A stretch of 64,000 nucleotides of DNA from Neptunomonas concharum (GCF_008630635.1 NZ_CP043869.1:2417160-2481159); one strand, 5' to 3'; shown: positions 34,513 through 44,678, counted from the first letter of the stretch. The notes: generated from the letters alone by a model not told the origin. Numbers and translations: made by a program.

Positions 34513-34558
34513 TGTTTAGCTTCCTTCTAACGCGACTATTTGCTAAAGCCTGACACAC

Positions 34559-34593
34559 AAAGGCCAATTGAAGCAAATACTCAATTGGCCTTT
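34559..34593 (-). terminator. terminator between the chemoreceptor gene and dgt
   Basis: AAAGGCCAATTGA (34559-34571) pairs exactly with TCAATTGGCCTTT (34581-34593) around a nine-base loop, with T/A tracts on both sides. It follows the stop of the leftward chemoreceptor gene at 34609. Confidence 0.85.
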
Positions 34594-34608
34594 TTGATGG
34601 GGTCGCTA

Positions 34609-36300
34609 TTAGACTTTAAACTGGCTCACAATCTGCTTGAGCCGTCCTTCCAACATAGACATTTCGTTAGTTGTTTGAGACAAATCATCAGCATTTGCAG
34701 CGGCATGCTCGGCTATATCTGCGATCTGTTGAACGCTTTGGCTGATTTCATCTGCCACGGCCGTTTGTTCTTCTGCAGCACTGGCAATTTGAGTGTTCAT
34801 CTGTGTGATTGTGCTCACTGATCCTGTAATCACATTAAGTGAATCGCTCGCCTTCGCAGCCCTTTCCACCGTTGATTCACCCTGTTTGCGACTGGTTTCC
34901 ATCACCCCTACCGCTTCTTTAGCACCCGCCTGAAGCCGTTCAATCATATTTTGAATCTCTTGGGTACTTTGCTGTGTTCGATTAGCTAACGTGCGTACTT
35001 CATCAGCCACTACGGAGAAACCACGCCCATATTCCCCAGCACGTGCAGCTTCTATTGCTGCATTTAACGCAAGCAGGTTTGTTTGATCGGCAATCTCTTT
35101 AATAACATTCACCACAGTACCAATCTTATCGGCGTCCAAACCCAATTGCCCGATAACATCTGAGGCCCGGTTCAAATCATTAGAGAGTTTCTGAATTGCA
35201 TCAATGGTTTCTTCGACGACTTTTTGGCCGCTGTTGGTTTCATCGTCAGCCTCTTGGGCTGCTGATGCCGCACCCACCGCGTTGCCCGCAACTTCCTGCG
35301 CGGCGGCGGCCATTTGGTGCACTGCTGCTGCCGCTTGAGCCGTTTCATGTCGCTGGCTTTGTACATCTGAGTGGGTTTTATCAACCACCCCACTCATTTT
35401 CCCAGTAGAGCGAGATAAATCTTCAACACCGCTTTTTAGTTCCGTAACGAGATTCTGAATTTTAATAACAAAATCATTAAACCCCTGAGCCACCATTCCA
35501 ACCTCGTCCGAAGTGCTAACGACCAAACGTCGGGTCAGGTCGCCCTCACCTTGGCTAATATCGATCAGAGCATCTGCCGTTTCACGAAGCGGGTTTGTCA
35601 CTTTAGACGCAATATAGAGAGAAGCTAAAACGAAAAAGATCAATATCCCCAAACCAATCAGAGCAATGACCACCATGGTAGAGGATACCTCATCATCGAT
35701 ACGTTTTTGAGCCGCAGCAACCGCATCGTCAATATCATCAATATAAAACCCCGTCCCGATCATCCAGTTTAAACCTGGAACGGCTAACGCATAGCTCAGT
35801 TTCTCAACATCTGCATTTTTTGAGGGTTTATTCCAAACGTAGGTTACAAATCCCCCACCTTGCTTTGCTGCATCAATGAGGTCCTTGATAATAAGAACGC
35901 CATTTGTATCTTTAAGCCCGATCAGATTTTTACCTTCCAACGCAGGCTTGGGTCGGTTGGCAAAGCCAACGCCATCAAAATCATAGGCAAAGATATATCC
36001 ATCTTTTTTCTCACCATAGCTGAGTTCACGCAGTATGTTAGCTGCTTGCTTTTTAACTTCCTCGGACTGCGGATCTGATGCAGCTGAAACAAGCGGCATA
36101 ACCGCGGAGTAGGCCATATCCATATAGTTTTTCAGGGTTTCTTGCTTAGATAGCATCATAGCCGAGCGCGTATGAGAAATTTCGGTATTACCCAAGTCCA
36201 CTAGCTGCTGCCTGACCACCAACATGACAACAACTGTTGATATGACAAGGGGTAAAATAGTCAACAAAAGCATCTTGTGTTTGAGTTTGAGTTTACTCAT
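34609..36300 (-). CDS. methyl-accepting chemotaxis protein with periplasmic cache domain
   Basis: A 563-residue chemoreceptor: TM1 (about 10-30), a single-cache-type periplasmic domain (about 35-190) with [16 protein letters not shown]-like and [11 protein letters not shown] segments, TM2 (about 205-228), HAMP, and a cytoplasmic signalling hairpin. The conserved tip [27 protein letters not shown] is present. Such cache domains bind small organic acids or amines; the ligand is not assigned. No pentapeptide for CheR/CheB docking is visible at the C-terminus. Confidence 0.95.
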   Translation of the reverse strand: MSKLKLKHKMLLLTILPLVISTVVVMLVVRQQLVDLGNTEISHTRSAMMLSKQETLKNYMDMAYSAVMPLVSAASDPQSEEVKKQAANILRELSYGEKKDGYIFAYDFDGVGFANRPKPALEGKNLIGLKDTNGVLIIKDLIDAAKQGGGFVTYVWNKPSKNADVEKLSYALAVPGLNWMIGTGFYIDDIDDAVAAAQKRIDDEVSSTMVVIALIGLGILIFFVLASLYIASKVTNPLRETADALIDISQGEGDLTRRLVVSTSDEVGMVAQGFNDFVIKIQNLVTELKSGVEDLSRSTGKMSGVVDKTHSDVQSQRHETAQAAAAVHQMAAAAQEVAGNAVGAASAAQEADDETNSGQKVVEETIDAIQKLSNDLNRASDVIGQLGLDADKIGTVVNVIKEIADQTNLLALNAAIEAARAGEYGRGFSVVADEVRTLANRTQQSTQEIQNMIERLQAGAKEAVGVMETSRKQGESTVERAAKASDSLNVITGSVSTITQMNTQIASAAEEQTAVADEISQSVQQIADIAEHAAANADDLSQTTNEMSMLEGRLKQIVSQFKV

Positions 36301-36587
36301 CTAGAAGGCCTCAGATTAAGTTATTATGTTTGATCGACCTTGACTCGAGACACCACTACCTGATGTCGCAACCTACCGGTGCATGACATTAGAAGCGAAG
36401 TCTTTCTTTGCCATTCAACGTTAAAAACGCCCTTGACTGTATTCCCTTCTCCTATTAACTATAGTTGAGATCTGAAAAAATACCGCACAGCGTACTTACA
36501 TTTGATGTAAATCGGTTAGTTATATCGAAAACGTAACTTTTCTTTTAAACTCGGCCTTTAAATAACACCACTTCATAGGAGAGAACG

Positions 36588-37148
36588 ATGGTTTTTAAGT
36601 TACGATCTGCATTTATGGCTGCTGTACTGTTTATATTTAGCCATATAGCACTTGCCGATAATCCTCGGGTTATCCTTGAAACATCTCAAGGTAATATTAC
36701 AATCGAGCTGTTTGCTGAGAAGGCTCCTGTCACCGTAGAGAACTTTTTAGCCTACGTAGACGAGGGCTTCTATGAAGGAACTCAATTCCACCGAGTTATC
36801 CCAGGCTTCATGGTTCAGGGAGGTGGGTTTACTGCTGATATGCAACAAAAAAGTGGGCGCGCTCCCATTGTGAATGAGGCATCTAATCTCATCAGTAACA
36901 AACGAGGTACTATCGCTATGGCTCGTACACGCGTGCCCGATAGTGCAACCAGTCAATTCTTTATCAATCTTGTTGATAACCTAAACCTTAATTACACTGG
37001 CGGAAATCCAGGCTATGCGGTCTTTGGTCAAGTCATTGAAGGGCTTGATGTAGTTGATAGCATTGCCACAGTTAAAACTACGTCTAAAAATCGCCACCGT
37101 GACGTGCCTGCCGAACCCATTCTGATTACTAAAGCATCGCGTCTATAA
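36588..37148 (+). CDS. ppiA: periplasmic peptidyl-prolyl cis-trans isomerase (cyclophilin)
   Basis: A 186-residue cyclophilin with a signal peptide ending IALAD (cleavage near 23). The cyclophilin core is complete: GNITIELFAEKAPVTVENFLAYVDEGFYEGTQFHRVIPGFMVQGG, followed by MARTRVPDSATSQFFINLVDN and GYAVFGQVIEGLDVVDSI. The R-FM-Q residues of the active site are in place. It assists folding in the periplasm. A GGAGAG ribosome site precedes ATG. The 286 bases upstream hold no gene I can see. Confidence 0.93.
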   Translation: MVFKLRSAFMAAVLFIFSHIALADNPRVILETSQGNITIELFAEKAPVTVENFLAYVDEGFYEGTQFHRVIPGFMVQGGGFTADMQQKSGRAPIVNEASNLISNKRGTIAMARTRVPDSATSQFFINLVDNLNLNYTGGNPGYAVFGQVIEGLDVVDSIATVKTTSKNRHRDVPAEPILITKASRL

Positions 37149-37161
37149 GTAGAGACATAAG

Positions 37162-37195
37162 ATAGGCACCTATGCTTGATAAGCTAGGTGCCTAT
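37162..37195. terminator. bidirectional terminator hairpin after ppiA
   Basis: ATAGGCACCTA (37162-37172) and TAGGTGCCTAT (37185-37195) pair exactly, and the inner GCTT/AAGC extends the stem. The right arm covers the stop codon of the convergent thioesterase gene. Confidence 0.75.
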
Positions 37196-37650
37196 GTGCG
37201 TGTAACCGCTACATAGTTGGCTGCCATCAGTAATTTGCTCTGCTCTGACTGTAAAATAGCGATGTTAAGACCCAAGCGGGCTTTGCCTTTTTCAGCTAAT
37301 CTGGCTAGAAACCCTTCCACTTCTAATTCCGAGGGTAAACTCACTTTCGCGATAAAATCATCTGTGACAGGTGCCTGAAAATTTAACTGACAGTCGCGAA
37401 TCATCACATCACAATTAAGGCCTCTCTCTCTTAACAATAACGTCGTCAACGACCAACCTGATATCGTTGCTAATGTGGCTAAAGATCCACCAAAGCCGGT
37501 ACCCTTATCATTAACATTCGGAGACAAAGCAGCAGCCATCGTTAACGATTCGCCATTAAAATTCAGTTTTTCAATGCCCATATGATTTAACAAAGGGATC
37601 TCTGCTTTTAGCCATTCCAAAAATACCTTTGGATCCTGCTCTATAGCCAT
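37192..37650 (-). CDS. YiiD-C-terminal-like thioesterase family protein
   Basis: A 152-residue protein from ATG 37650 (AATGGAGATAGTG ribosome site), beginning MAIEQDPKVFLEWLKAEIPL. It has the YiiD_C/hot-dog pattern: LSPNVNDKGTGFGGSLATLATISGWSLTTLLL. Members are hot-dog-fold proteins presumed to be acyl-CoA thioesterases. The substrate is unknown. It lies 4 bases after the nitroreductase gene and is the last of the yadG-yadH-queF-ydjA series. Confidence 0.8.
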   Translation of the reverse strand: MAIEQDPKVFLEWLKAEIPLLNHMGIEKLNFNGESLTMAAALSPNVNDKGTGFGGSLATLATISGWSLTTLLLRERGLNCDVMIRDCQLNFQAPVTDDFIAKVSLPSELEVEGFLARLAEKGKARLGLNIAILQSEQSKLLMAANYVAVTRT

Positions 37651-37654
37651 ATCA

Positions 37655-38209
37655 CTATCTCCATTCAGACACAAAATCCTTTTCAGTAAGTGGTTTAGCT
37701 TCACGAAACCGCAAAGCACTGCCTAAATAGATAAAACCAATAACTTGCTCATGGGCTTTCAACCCTAATCCCGCTTTAACAACTGGATCATAAGCCATAT
37801 CGCCCGTACGCCACATAGCGCCCAAGCCTTGAGCGTAGGCAGCTTGAATAACGCCATGGGCTGCACAACCTGCGGTAATCAGTTGTTCAAACTCAGGCAC
37901 CTTAGGGTGCTCTTGTATACTGGCGACAGCAACCAAAATCATCGGTGCTCGAACAGGCATTTTACGAAGCCTCGCCTCCTGCTCTTCAGGTAGATCCGCA
38001 TCCTGATGTTTAGCCGCCTTAACGAACAGCTCTCCTAAACGCTCTAGTGCAGCTCCTTTTATTTCTAAAAATCGCCATGGCCTAAGCGAAGCATGGTCAG
38101 GGGCTCTCATCGCAGCCTTATACATTTCATGCAGCTGCTCACTCGTGGGGCCAGGCCCACATAAAGCTGGGCAAGAAACTCGATTTTGTAAAAGCTCTAA
38201 GGCTGTCAT
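37655..38209 (-). CDS. ydjA: YdjA-like nitroreductase family protein
   Basis: A 184-residue FMN enzyme of the YdjA type with the phosphate-site segment RAPDHASLRPWRFLEIKG, TAGCAAHGVIQAAYAQGLGAMWRTGDMAYDP and GFIYLGSALRF. It probably reduces nitroaromatics or quinones using NAD(P)H. It is a compact one-domain protein with the usual length. It is 12 bases downstream of queF. Confidence 0.88.
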   Translation of the reverse strand: MTALELLQNRVSCPALCGPGPTSEQLHEMYKAAMRAPDHASLRPWRFLEIKGAALERLGELFVKAAKHQDADLPEEQEARLRKMPVRAPMILVAVASIQEHPKVPEFEQLITAGCAAHGVIQAAYAQGLGAMWRTGDMAYDPVVKAGLGLKAHEQVIGFIYLGSALRFREAKPLTEKDFVSEWR

Positions 38210-38221
38210 AGGGCTTCCTTA

Positions 38222-39049
38222 TTATTGGCGACTTAAACGTAAGTTTGTCGGTTCGTTTTGATCACTGCTACGGTAGGGGTTGATATCCAAACCACCCCGT
38301 CGCACATAACGAGCATAGACTGTCAGTTTTTTAGGGTGACAGTGGTTCCAAATATCCATAAAAATATTTTCGACACACTGCTCATGAAAATCACCATGCT
38401 CTCGGTAAGAGATCAGGTACTTCAACAAGCCTTCCTGATCAATCTCTTTTCCCGAATAGCCTATATGAATGCTCGCCCAATCAGGTTGCCCCGTTACAGG
38501 ACAGTTGGATTTAAGTAGATGGCTATATAGCGATTCATCTTTTTTCTCGGCCGCGCCTGTTTTGAGTAGTGCCGTATCAGGCTCGTATTGATCAATCGAT
38601 ATATCCAGATCATCCAAACACGTTCCTTCAAAGCGAGAGAACTCACTCAGTGAGTCAGGATCAAAAAATTCTACTTTCACAGTACCTCCTGCGGCCTGCG
38701 ACAAGTCCTTTTCCATTAAGGCAATCACGTGCGCTTCTGACTCAAAACGACTCAAGTTGAAGGAGTTTAAATACAACTTAAATGATTTCGATTCGATAAT
38801 GCTGTGAGAGCTTGCCGGTATGATGAATGCTGCAATTCTCACCAAGGGCTTCCCTTTGGAATTCAGCCATGAGACCTCGTAACCGTTCCAGATATCCACA
38901 CCATAAAACGGTAATGAGCTGCGCTCAATTCCCCGCTTTTTCCAATTCAAAGAACGCTCAATTGGGAACAGCTGGCTAGGGTCATACTCGTTTACGTAAC
39001 TGGTATCACTGCCTAACGGCGAGGCATGTAAAGCTTGTTCTTCATTCAT
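38222..39049 (-). CDS. queF: NADPH-dependent 7-cyano-7-deazaguanine reductase
   Basis: A 275-residue two-domain (long-type) QueF. The catalytic Cys is C183 in LLKSNCPVTGQPDWAS, and the C-terminal REHGDFHEQCVENIF block carries the substrate-binding Glu. It reduces preQ0 to preQ1 in queuosine synthesis in the cytoplasm. The start overlaps the yadH stop by one base. No preQ1 riboswitch was seen, since the gene is inside an operon led by yadG. Confidence 0.95.
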   Translation of the reverse strand: MNEEQALHASPLGSDTSYVNEYDPSQLFPIERSLNWKKRGIERSSLPFYGVDIWNGYEVSWLNSKGKPLVRIAAFIIPASSHSIIESKSFKLYLNSFNLSRFESEAHVIALMEKDLSQAAGGTVKVEFFDPDSLSEFSRFEGTCLDDLDISIDQYEPDTALLKTGAAEKKDESLYSHLLKSNCPVTGQPDWASIHIGYSGKEIDQEGLLKYLISYREHGDFHEQCVENIFMDIWNHCHPKKLTVYARYVRRGGLDINPYRSSDQNEPTNLRLSRQ

Positions 39050-39822
39050 TACTGTCTGATTCCTCTGCCAGAATTAAGCAGTTTTAGCGCAACAAAAAAT
39101 AGCAAAGCGGTGAATATTAAGATCATCGTAAAGGCAAACGCCACGTTGATATCACTGACCCCCAGTATTCCATAGCGAAACGTATTCACCATATAAAGAA
39201 TTGGGTTCAGTTGAGATACCATCTGCCAAAATTCAGGCAATAGTTGAATTGAATAAAATACACCGCCTAAATAGGTAAGTGGCGTTAAAATAAAGGTTGG
39301 GATAATCGATACATCATCGAACGAGTTGGCAAAGATCGCATTAATAAAACCACCTAATGAAAACAGAACCGACGTCAAAGCAACCGTCGCAACCGTCACC
39401 CATAAGTTATGAATCTGCAGTTGCGTAAAAAACAATGATAGCAAAGTCACAATCAACCCAACGGCTAGCCCACGTGAGACGCCACCAACTACATACCCAG
39501 ACAAGATGACCCAATTAGGGATAGGCGAAACCAATAGTTCTTCTATATTGCGCTGAAACTTTGTGCTAAAAAAAGAGGAGACAACATTTCCATAAGAGTT
39601 CGTAATCACTGACATCATGATCAGACCAGGAACGATAAACTCCATATAATTGAAGCCTCCCATTTCACCAATTCGGCTGCCTATCAAGTTGCCAAAAATG
39701 ATGAAGTAAAGCGTCATGGTAATCGCAGGCGGCAACAGTGTTTGCCCCCAAATACGTGTAAAACGACGTATCTCTTTAATCACAATAGTCGTGAATGCGA
39801 TCCAAAGTTCACGATAGCTCAT
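39049..39822 (-). CDS. yadH: ABC-2 type transporter permease YadH
   Basis: A 257-residue ABC-2 permease with six hydrophobic segments and the family segment GGFNYMEFIVPGLIMMSVITNSYGNVVSSFFSTKFQRNIEELLVSP. It pairs with the adjacent ATPase YadG, whose start is just upstream and overlaps by 4 bases. The substrate of YadGH is not established. Gene order yadG-yadH-queF is conserved in many gammaproteobacteria, as I recall. Confidence 0.92.
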   Translation of the reverse strand: MSYRELWIAFTTIVIKEIRRFTRIWGQTLLPPAITMTLYFIIFGNLIGSRIGEMGGFNYMEFIVPGLIMMSVITNSYGNVVSSFFSTKFQRNIEELLVSPIPNWVILSGYVVGGVSRGLAVGLIVTLLSLFFTQLQIHNLWVTVATVALTSVLFSLGGFINAIFANSFDDVSIIPTFILTPLTYLGGVFYSIQLLPEFWQMVSQLNPILYMVNTFRYGILGVSDINVAFAFTMILIFTALLFFVALKLLNSGRGIRQ

Positions 39823-40754
39823 ACTTTCTCCACTTGCAGATTTTTCTCAACCATGGACACAAATAACTCTTCTAAGCGATTAGATTTATTGCGCATACTG
39901 GTCACATCAATACCCTGCTCTGCCAGCTGGCTAAATAAGCTGTTCAAGCCTTTGTCCTTTTCAACCTCCACCACTAAGGTATGATCATCCTGTAGGATAA
40001 CGTTATATCCTTCAACGCTCGGAGCTGACTGCTGCAACGGTTTTATATCCAAGATAAATGATTCCGTATTAAGCTGCTGTAGTAGCGCTTTGATAGACGT
40101 ATTTTGAACAATCTGCCCATGATCAATAATCGCTATGTTACGACACAAACTTTCGGCTTCTTCTAAGTAATGGGTTGTCAGAATAATGGTTGTGCCTGCT
40201 GCGTTGATCTCTTGCAAAAAGGACCACATCGAGCGACGTAGTTCAATATCAACGCCAGCTGTTGGTTCATCCAAAATAAGCAGCTTTGGCTCGTGCACTA
40301 ACGCTCGTGCAATCATTAAACGTCGTTTCATCCCTCCAGATAACATCCTTGCCCGCTCATCCCGCTTATCCCACAGCCCTAACTTTCGTAGGTAATATTC
40401 AGCGCGTTCTTTCGCAACCTTTGGTTCGATACCATAGTAACCAGCCTGCGTACGAACAATATCGCCGACTTTCTCAAACATATTGAAATTAAATTCTTGA
40501 GGCACAACACCTAAACTACGCTTGGCTACCGCTTGCTCCTTGTCCAAATCAAAACCAAAGATTTTCACCTCACCGCTGGTTTTGTTGACCAACGATGACA
40601 CAATACCCAGTGTCGTAGATTTGCCAGCCCCATTAGGGCCTAAAAGTGCAAAAAAGTCTCCTTGATGCACTTCAAACGAAATACCTTTTAAAGCTTCAAA
40701 ACCATTTCCATAAACTTTGCGTAACCCTGTGACCGAAAGCGCTTGTGGCGACAT
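39819..40754 (-). CDS. yadG: ABC transporter ATP-binding protein YadG
   Basis: A 311-residue ATPase: Walker A GPNGAGKSTTLG, signature LSGGMKRRLMIARAL, Walker B LLILDEPTAGVD, and switch H in TTHYLEEAE. The extra C-terminal region after residue 220 is typical of this subfamily. It powers the YadH permease. It is divergent from a gene starting at 40862, so the gap holds the promoter for the leftward operon. Confidence 0.93.
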   Translation of the reverse strand: MSPQALSVTGLRKVYGNGFEALKGISFEVHQGDFFALLGPNGAGKSTTLGIVSSLVNKTSGEVKIFGFDLDKEQAVAKRSLGVVPQEFNFNMFEKVGDIVRTQAGYYGIEPKVAKERAEYYLRKLGLWDKRDERARMLSGGMKRRLMIARALVHEPKLLILDEPTAGVDIELRRSMWSFLQEINAAGTTIILTTHYLEEAESLCRNIAIIDHGQIVQNTSIKALLQQLNTESFILDIKPLQQSAPSVEGYNVILQDDHTLVVEVEKDKGLNSLFSQLAEQGIDVTSMRNKSNRLEELFVSMVEKNLQVEKV

Positions 40755-40861
40755 ACTGCTCCCTACCTGACCGGATGAATCTGTACACAGAAAATTTTCA
40801 CTGCGACGCTATTGTATCAGTTAAACTAGGCGGTTTAAGTAGCACAACAGAGTTATTCGGT

Positions 40862-41263
40862 ATGACTAACAATTACCTCCAGTTCCATCTCGAACTTTTA
40901 CAACAAACCTATAATCAGTTGATAGCGTTTTCGCCTTTCACAAAAGAAGACTTGGCCTTTGAAGATGATGAGTTTCTCACCCAATTTCGAACGCTTATTG
41001 CATCTATGAGTGACTCCTCGAATAATTATATCGATGCAGGGCAATCACTGCTTAATCGGTGGATTAGAAATTACCCAGAATTAGTACCACTAATGCCAAG
41101 GGATCTGCTTTGGTTTTTTGGAGGGGACTGTTTACATTACATGCCCGATGAAGAAATCGAGCAATTTCAGCGACTCGACGAGAAGCGATATGAGGCAGAG
41201 AGCTGTGGAAAAACGTTTGAATACTCACGGGAGCGGGCTTTGATCTTAGGCTTACTCCATTAA
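40862..41263 (+). CDS. PA2817-family protein
   Basis: A protein of about 133 residues from ATG 40862 (MTNNYLQFHLELLQQTYNQL). An in-frame start lies at 40745, but the extension has no family pattern and overlaps yadG. The conserved block AGQSLLNRWIRNYPELVPLMPRDLLWFFGGDCLHYMPDEEIEQFQ matches proteins I know as the PA2817 family, which are found widely in gammaproteobacteria. The function is unknown. It ends 4 bases into the convergent GGDEF/EAL gene. Confidence 0.7.
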   Translation: MTNNYLQFHLELLQQTYNQLIAFSPFTKEDLAFEDDEFLTQFRTLIASMSDSSNNYIDAGQSLLNRWIRNYPELVPLMPRDLLWFFGGDCLHYMPDEEIEQFQRLDEKRYEAESCGKTFEYSRERALILGLLH

Positions 41264-44064
41264 GCCTCTGGGGTTACTAACATGTCTAAGCTCTCAACAT
41301 AAGCGGAAAATTGCGCTGGCGTTCTGGCTGTTGAGTAATAGCTTCCAACGCCCTCTGTGCATCCTATGCTCAGGAGCTCAGCAACCTGCTCTGACGAAAC
41401 TACGCCTGAAGCTACAAAAACCATGTCCATCTCTCGCCCTAGAAGGACGAGTTTTCTGACAAAGTCTTGTTGTTTTTTATCACCGTTTAATAGCGTATCA
41501 ACCGACACCCTTACTCTTTTGTTATGGCATCCTGAGTCAATAAAAGAGCCCAAAATCTCATGACTACTGCTATCAATAGATATCGAAAGTCCTAATGCTG
41601 CTATTTGGCGAATTAGATCTTGAAAAAGCATCCGCTGGCTTAGTACATCTTCACCATCCAATCGTATTTCAATCGATTCAGTTGGCAACTGATAAAGAGC
41701 CAACCCTCGCCTGAACGTAGTAACCAAGGCTGGATCTTGTAACTGTCGACGACTCAGCCGTATCACCATTCTAAGTGACTTATTTCGACCAAACTGCCAA
41801 AGGCTTCTTTGTTTAAAGATCTCAAAAAGCATGCTTTCATTCAGCTGAGACCCCATGCTGGCATCAAATACGTGATCTATAAACTCGTTGCAATCGAGCG
41901 TGCCGCTTGCAGGGTGCTGCCAATAGACCCTTGCCTCAGCCGCAACAACTTTTTCTGATTGCATATCCACTACTGGCTGGTAGGTTATTTGTAACTGTTC
42001 AGCCTCTAAAGCATTCGAAAAGTCCATAATAAAAGAGCTTTGATCACTTTCGGAGCTTTCAGCATCGGAGGTGAATATATGATATCCACGCTTACCACCC
42101 TGTCTGGCGTGATACATAGCTACCTCTGAGCTATTCACAAGTTCAGCCACCGTTTTGCCATGCTCAGGAAACAAACTCACCCCAATACAAACATCGAAAG
42201 CTATCCGTTTATCCGATATGACGAAAGGCTCATTAAAGGCCGATAGTATTTTTTGAGCGACGAGTGAAGCATTCTCAACACATTTCATCTCTTGCAATAC
42301 AATCATGAACAGATCATCTGCAAAACGCGACAAAAGGTCCCTATCGCGAAGACAACCCGCTAAACGCTTCGTAACACTATTCATTAGATGGTCACCGTCG
42401 GAAGCACTAAGCGGCATTGAAAAGTCCCTTAAACCCTCAAAGTCACAACAAAGCACCGCAAGAGACCGGCCACTTTCACCATTGGTCAGCAACATTTCAG
42501 GCAATTGCTCCAAAAAAAGCCGCTTGTTTGCAATGGCGGTAACCGGATCATGAAAAGCCAGCCAAGCTAAGCGCTCTTCGGCTTTTCGCTTCTCAGTAAC
42601 ATCAATTCCAATCGATAAAATTAAAGGCTGTCTATTGCCATCATCAGAATGTACGAAAGAGTGAATCCACGAGAGATAATGATACTCGCCTTCACGACAC
42701 AAACTTCGGCTTTCTTGTCGTATGAGTGTGTCATGGCCAAGGTAGAATTGTTCTAATAGTGTTTTCGTTACGCTGTTATATTCACCAGCAAGAAATAGCT
42801 CACTAAAGGAGCTACCCACTATCTCACCTTGGCAACCATATTCCCTTACACCAAACTCATTACAAGATACGATATGTCCAGAAGCATTTTGAGTCAGAAC
42901 AATACTTTGAGTATTGTCCATTAAATTGGTGAGCAGTTCCTGTTCTTTATTCAGGGCGCTACACGTGTCTTCAAATCGGCTTTCAGCTGAAGATACTCTC
43001 TGATGTAACACCTCTGTTTGAGCAAAAATCGACGCTAAGTTATCTAAAAGTTCATCCGTTTCATCAAGATATTTATTGAGAGATAGTTCAGATACGTTAT
43101 GAGTTAGAGCCAGCTGTTGGACTCTATTAATACGCCGCACCAAATAACATGACAAAAAATAAGCAGATAAACCCAATATAAAAGCACTTAGCAGTAACAC
43201 AAACAGCAATCGGCCGTAAGGAGAGTAGAAAAAGCTCGGCTTCGAGATTTGCTCTGATATCAGTACCCATATCGACTCATTACTTTGTACACTCTCTGGC
43301 ACCGTAAAAAACAGATCGTAAGTTTTACCAAATGCTTCTACGCTATATAAACTATCCATCTCAAAGCCCACAACATCTTTACTCAGGATATTGAGAATTT
43401 GAAGATTTCTGTTTCGTTGTGTCATCTGCCCAAAATTCAGTTGCCATCCTGAAACATCAGACCAAGACCCCTGACTAGCTTTTGCAATTCCAATATCAAC
43501 CCCGGTCAGTTGCTTAAAATCCAGCAACATATCATGCATACGCCGCCCAAGGACCATTACCGTATTCACTTTACCATCTGTCAGTTGAGGAATAGCAAGA
43601 AACCGGAAGCAGTGGCTTTGACACCCCATACCCCTGACAGGAAACTCATTTTCCAGCACTGCACGAATGGCAGAGGTTTCCCGTTCGCTCGTATCCCCCC
43701 AGGCATAAATAAGTTGCCCATCAGCCCCGTATAAGGCTGCGCTATCAAGCATGCCCTGAGCCTGAAATAGTGAGAAATTACTTTCCAGAACTTTTTCAAT
43801 ATGACGGGGGAACTGGTCCTTCCCAACCGCCTGAGTCAAGAGGGAGATCGTCTGAGCTACTTCCAATAATTTGTGGTACGAAGTCGTCATTGCACCGTTA
43901 AGTGCTTTGAGATTGCGCTTGTGTAACTCTAATTGTGTATTAGCAAAATGTTGATCGATTTGACTCGACAAAGCGGTGTAAATAAACATATGTGAAATAA
44001 AGATGATGCTAATCAGAGGCCAAAAGATTTTGTGCCGTAGGCTGACAAAGTAAGCTCTTTTCAT
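41260..44064 (-). CDS. membrane cache-PAS-GGDEF-EAL protein with both catalytic motifs lost
   Basis: A 934-residue protein: TM1 (about 10-35), a dCache-like periplasmic region (about 36-280), TM2 (about 285-310), PAS (about 365-490), GGDEF fold (about 500-660), EAL fold (about 680-930). The GGDEF signature is replaced by FADDLF, and EAL reads EAR; the later DDFGTGYSSL-type motif is replaced by SIDSSSHEILGS. It can therefore neither make nor cleave c-di-GMP and may be a receptor or scaffold. ATG 44064 follows a strong AGGAGGG site. Confidence 0.85.
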   Translation of the reverse strand: MKRAYFVSLRHKIFWPLISIIFISHMFIYTALSSQIDQHFANTQLELHKRNLKALNGAMTTSYHKLLEVAQTISLLTQAVGKDQFPRHIEKVLESNFSLFQAQGMLDSAALYGADGQLIYAWGDTSERETSAIRAVLENEFPVRGMGCQSHCFRFLAIPQLTDGKVNTVMVLGRRMHDMLLDFKQLTGVDIGIAKASQGSWSDVSGWQLNFGQMTQRNRNLQILNILSKDVVGFEMDSLYSVEAFGKTYDLFFTVPESVQSNESIWVLISEQISKPSFFYSPYGRLLFVLLLSAFILGLSAYFLSCYLVRRINRVQQLALTHNVSELSLNKYLDETDELLDNLASIFAQTEVLHQRVSSAESRFEDTCSALNKEQELLTNLMDNTQSIVLTQNASGHIVSCNEFGVREYGCQGEIVGSSFSELFLAGEYNSVTKTLLEQFYLGHDTLIRQESRSLCREGEYHYLSWIHSFVHSDDGNRQPLILSIGIDVTEKRKAEERLAWLAFHDPVTAIANKRLFLEQLPEMLLTNGESGRSLAVLCCDFEGLRDFSMPLSASDGDHLMNSVTKRLAGCLRDRDLLSRFADDLFMIVLQEMKCVENASLVAQKILSAFNEPFVISDKRIAFDVCIGVSLFPEHGKTVAELVNSSEVAMYHARQGGKRGYHIFTSDAESSESDQSSFIMDFSNALEAEQLQITYQPVVDMQSEKVVAAEARVYWQHPASGTLDCNEFIDHVFDASMGSQLNESMLFEIFKQRSLWQFGRNKSLRMVIRLSRRQLQDPALVTTFRRGLALYQLPTESIEIRLDGEDVLSQRMLFQDLIRQIAALGLSISIDSSSHEILGSFIDSGCHNKRVRVSVDTLLNGDKKQQDFVRKLVLLGREMDMVFVASGVVSSEQVAELLSIGCTEGVGSYYSTARTPAQFSAYVESLDMLVTPEA

Positions 44065-44252
44065 CAACCCTCCTAAATTCCCGTTAGAGCAAAAGCGCTT
44101 TAAATATACAGACGTTATAGCTCTATTGACACGTCACACCAAATTTACAAATGACCCGTTCAGAAAAGCATCGTATGGCGGTTAGTTTAGGTCATTTCAT
44201 TCTGAGAACGAAGCTTAGCGCACATTTAAATATACCTACAAAAAAACGTAAC

Positions 44253-44678
44253 CTAATCAACCTCAATAACCTTTATCCCTTCAGGTAGCGGCATACCGAT
44301 GGAGTCTATATAACCAATAGCTCCTCGAGTTGTCCGAATCATTAATAACATCTCCTCCCTTGACTCAACGAGCGCAGGTGCACGACCCAAGCCACTATAT
44401 GTAGAACGCTCCCAAATCATTCTTAATTGGTACGGAAGCATACATAAATGTTTTTTTACAAATGAGCGGTGCAACGGGTGATTATCCGGCATAACAAACA
44501 CTTGGATAGCACTTGAGTCATCCCAATGAGTCGAGCGCAGCGTAAATACTGAACGAAGAAACTCACGTGACAAATGTCCAGATACCACATCCTTATTAGC
44601 GATGATTACATCTGCTCGAATGCCGGAAGCCAACGTGAAAGAAACGAGTGATAAAAAAATGAAAAGTTTATGCGCCAC
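44253..44678 (-). CDS. small PstS-like substrate-binding protein
   Basis: A 141-residue protein with a signal peptide ending GIRA (cleavage about 22). It shows the PBP-like pattern seen in short 'phosphate ABC transporter substrate-binding' proteins: IANKDVVSGHLSREFLRSVFTLRSTHWDDSSAIQV, SFVKKHLCML, and TRGAIGYIDS near the end. It is much shorter than true PstS and no permease is beside it. It sits just upstream of the membrane GGDEF/EAL-like protein (gap 185 bases), a pairing that suggests a periplasmic sensor partner. Confidence 0.75.
   Translation of the reverse strand: MAHKLFIFLSLVSFTLASGIRADVIIANKDVVSGHLSREFLRSVFTLRSTHWDDSSAIQVFVMPDNHPLHRSFVKKHLCMLPYQLRMIWERSTYSGLGRAPALVESREEMLLMIRTTRGAIGYIDSIGMPLPEGIKVIEVD

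Noticed and set aside
38222-39049. preQ1 riboswitch before queF
   Set aside because: queF follows yadH with a one-base overlap, so there is no leader in which a riboswitch could sit.
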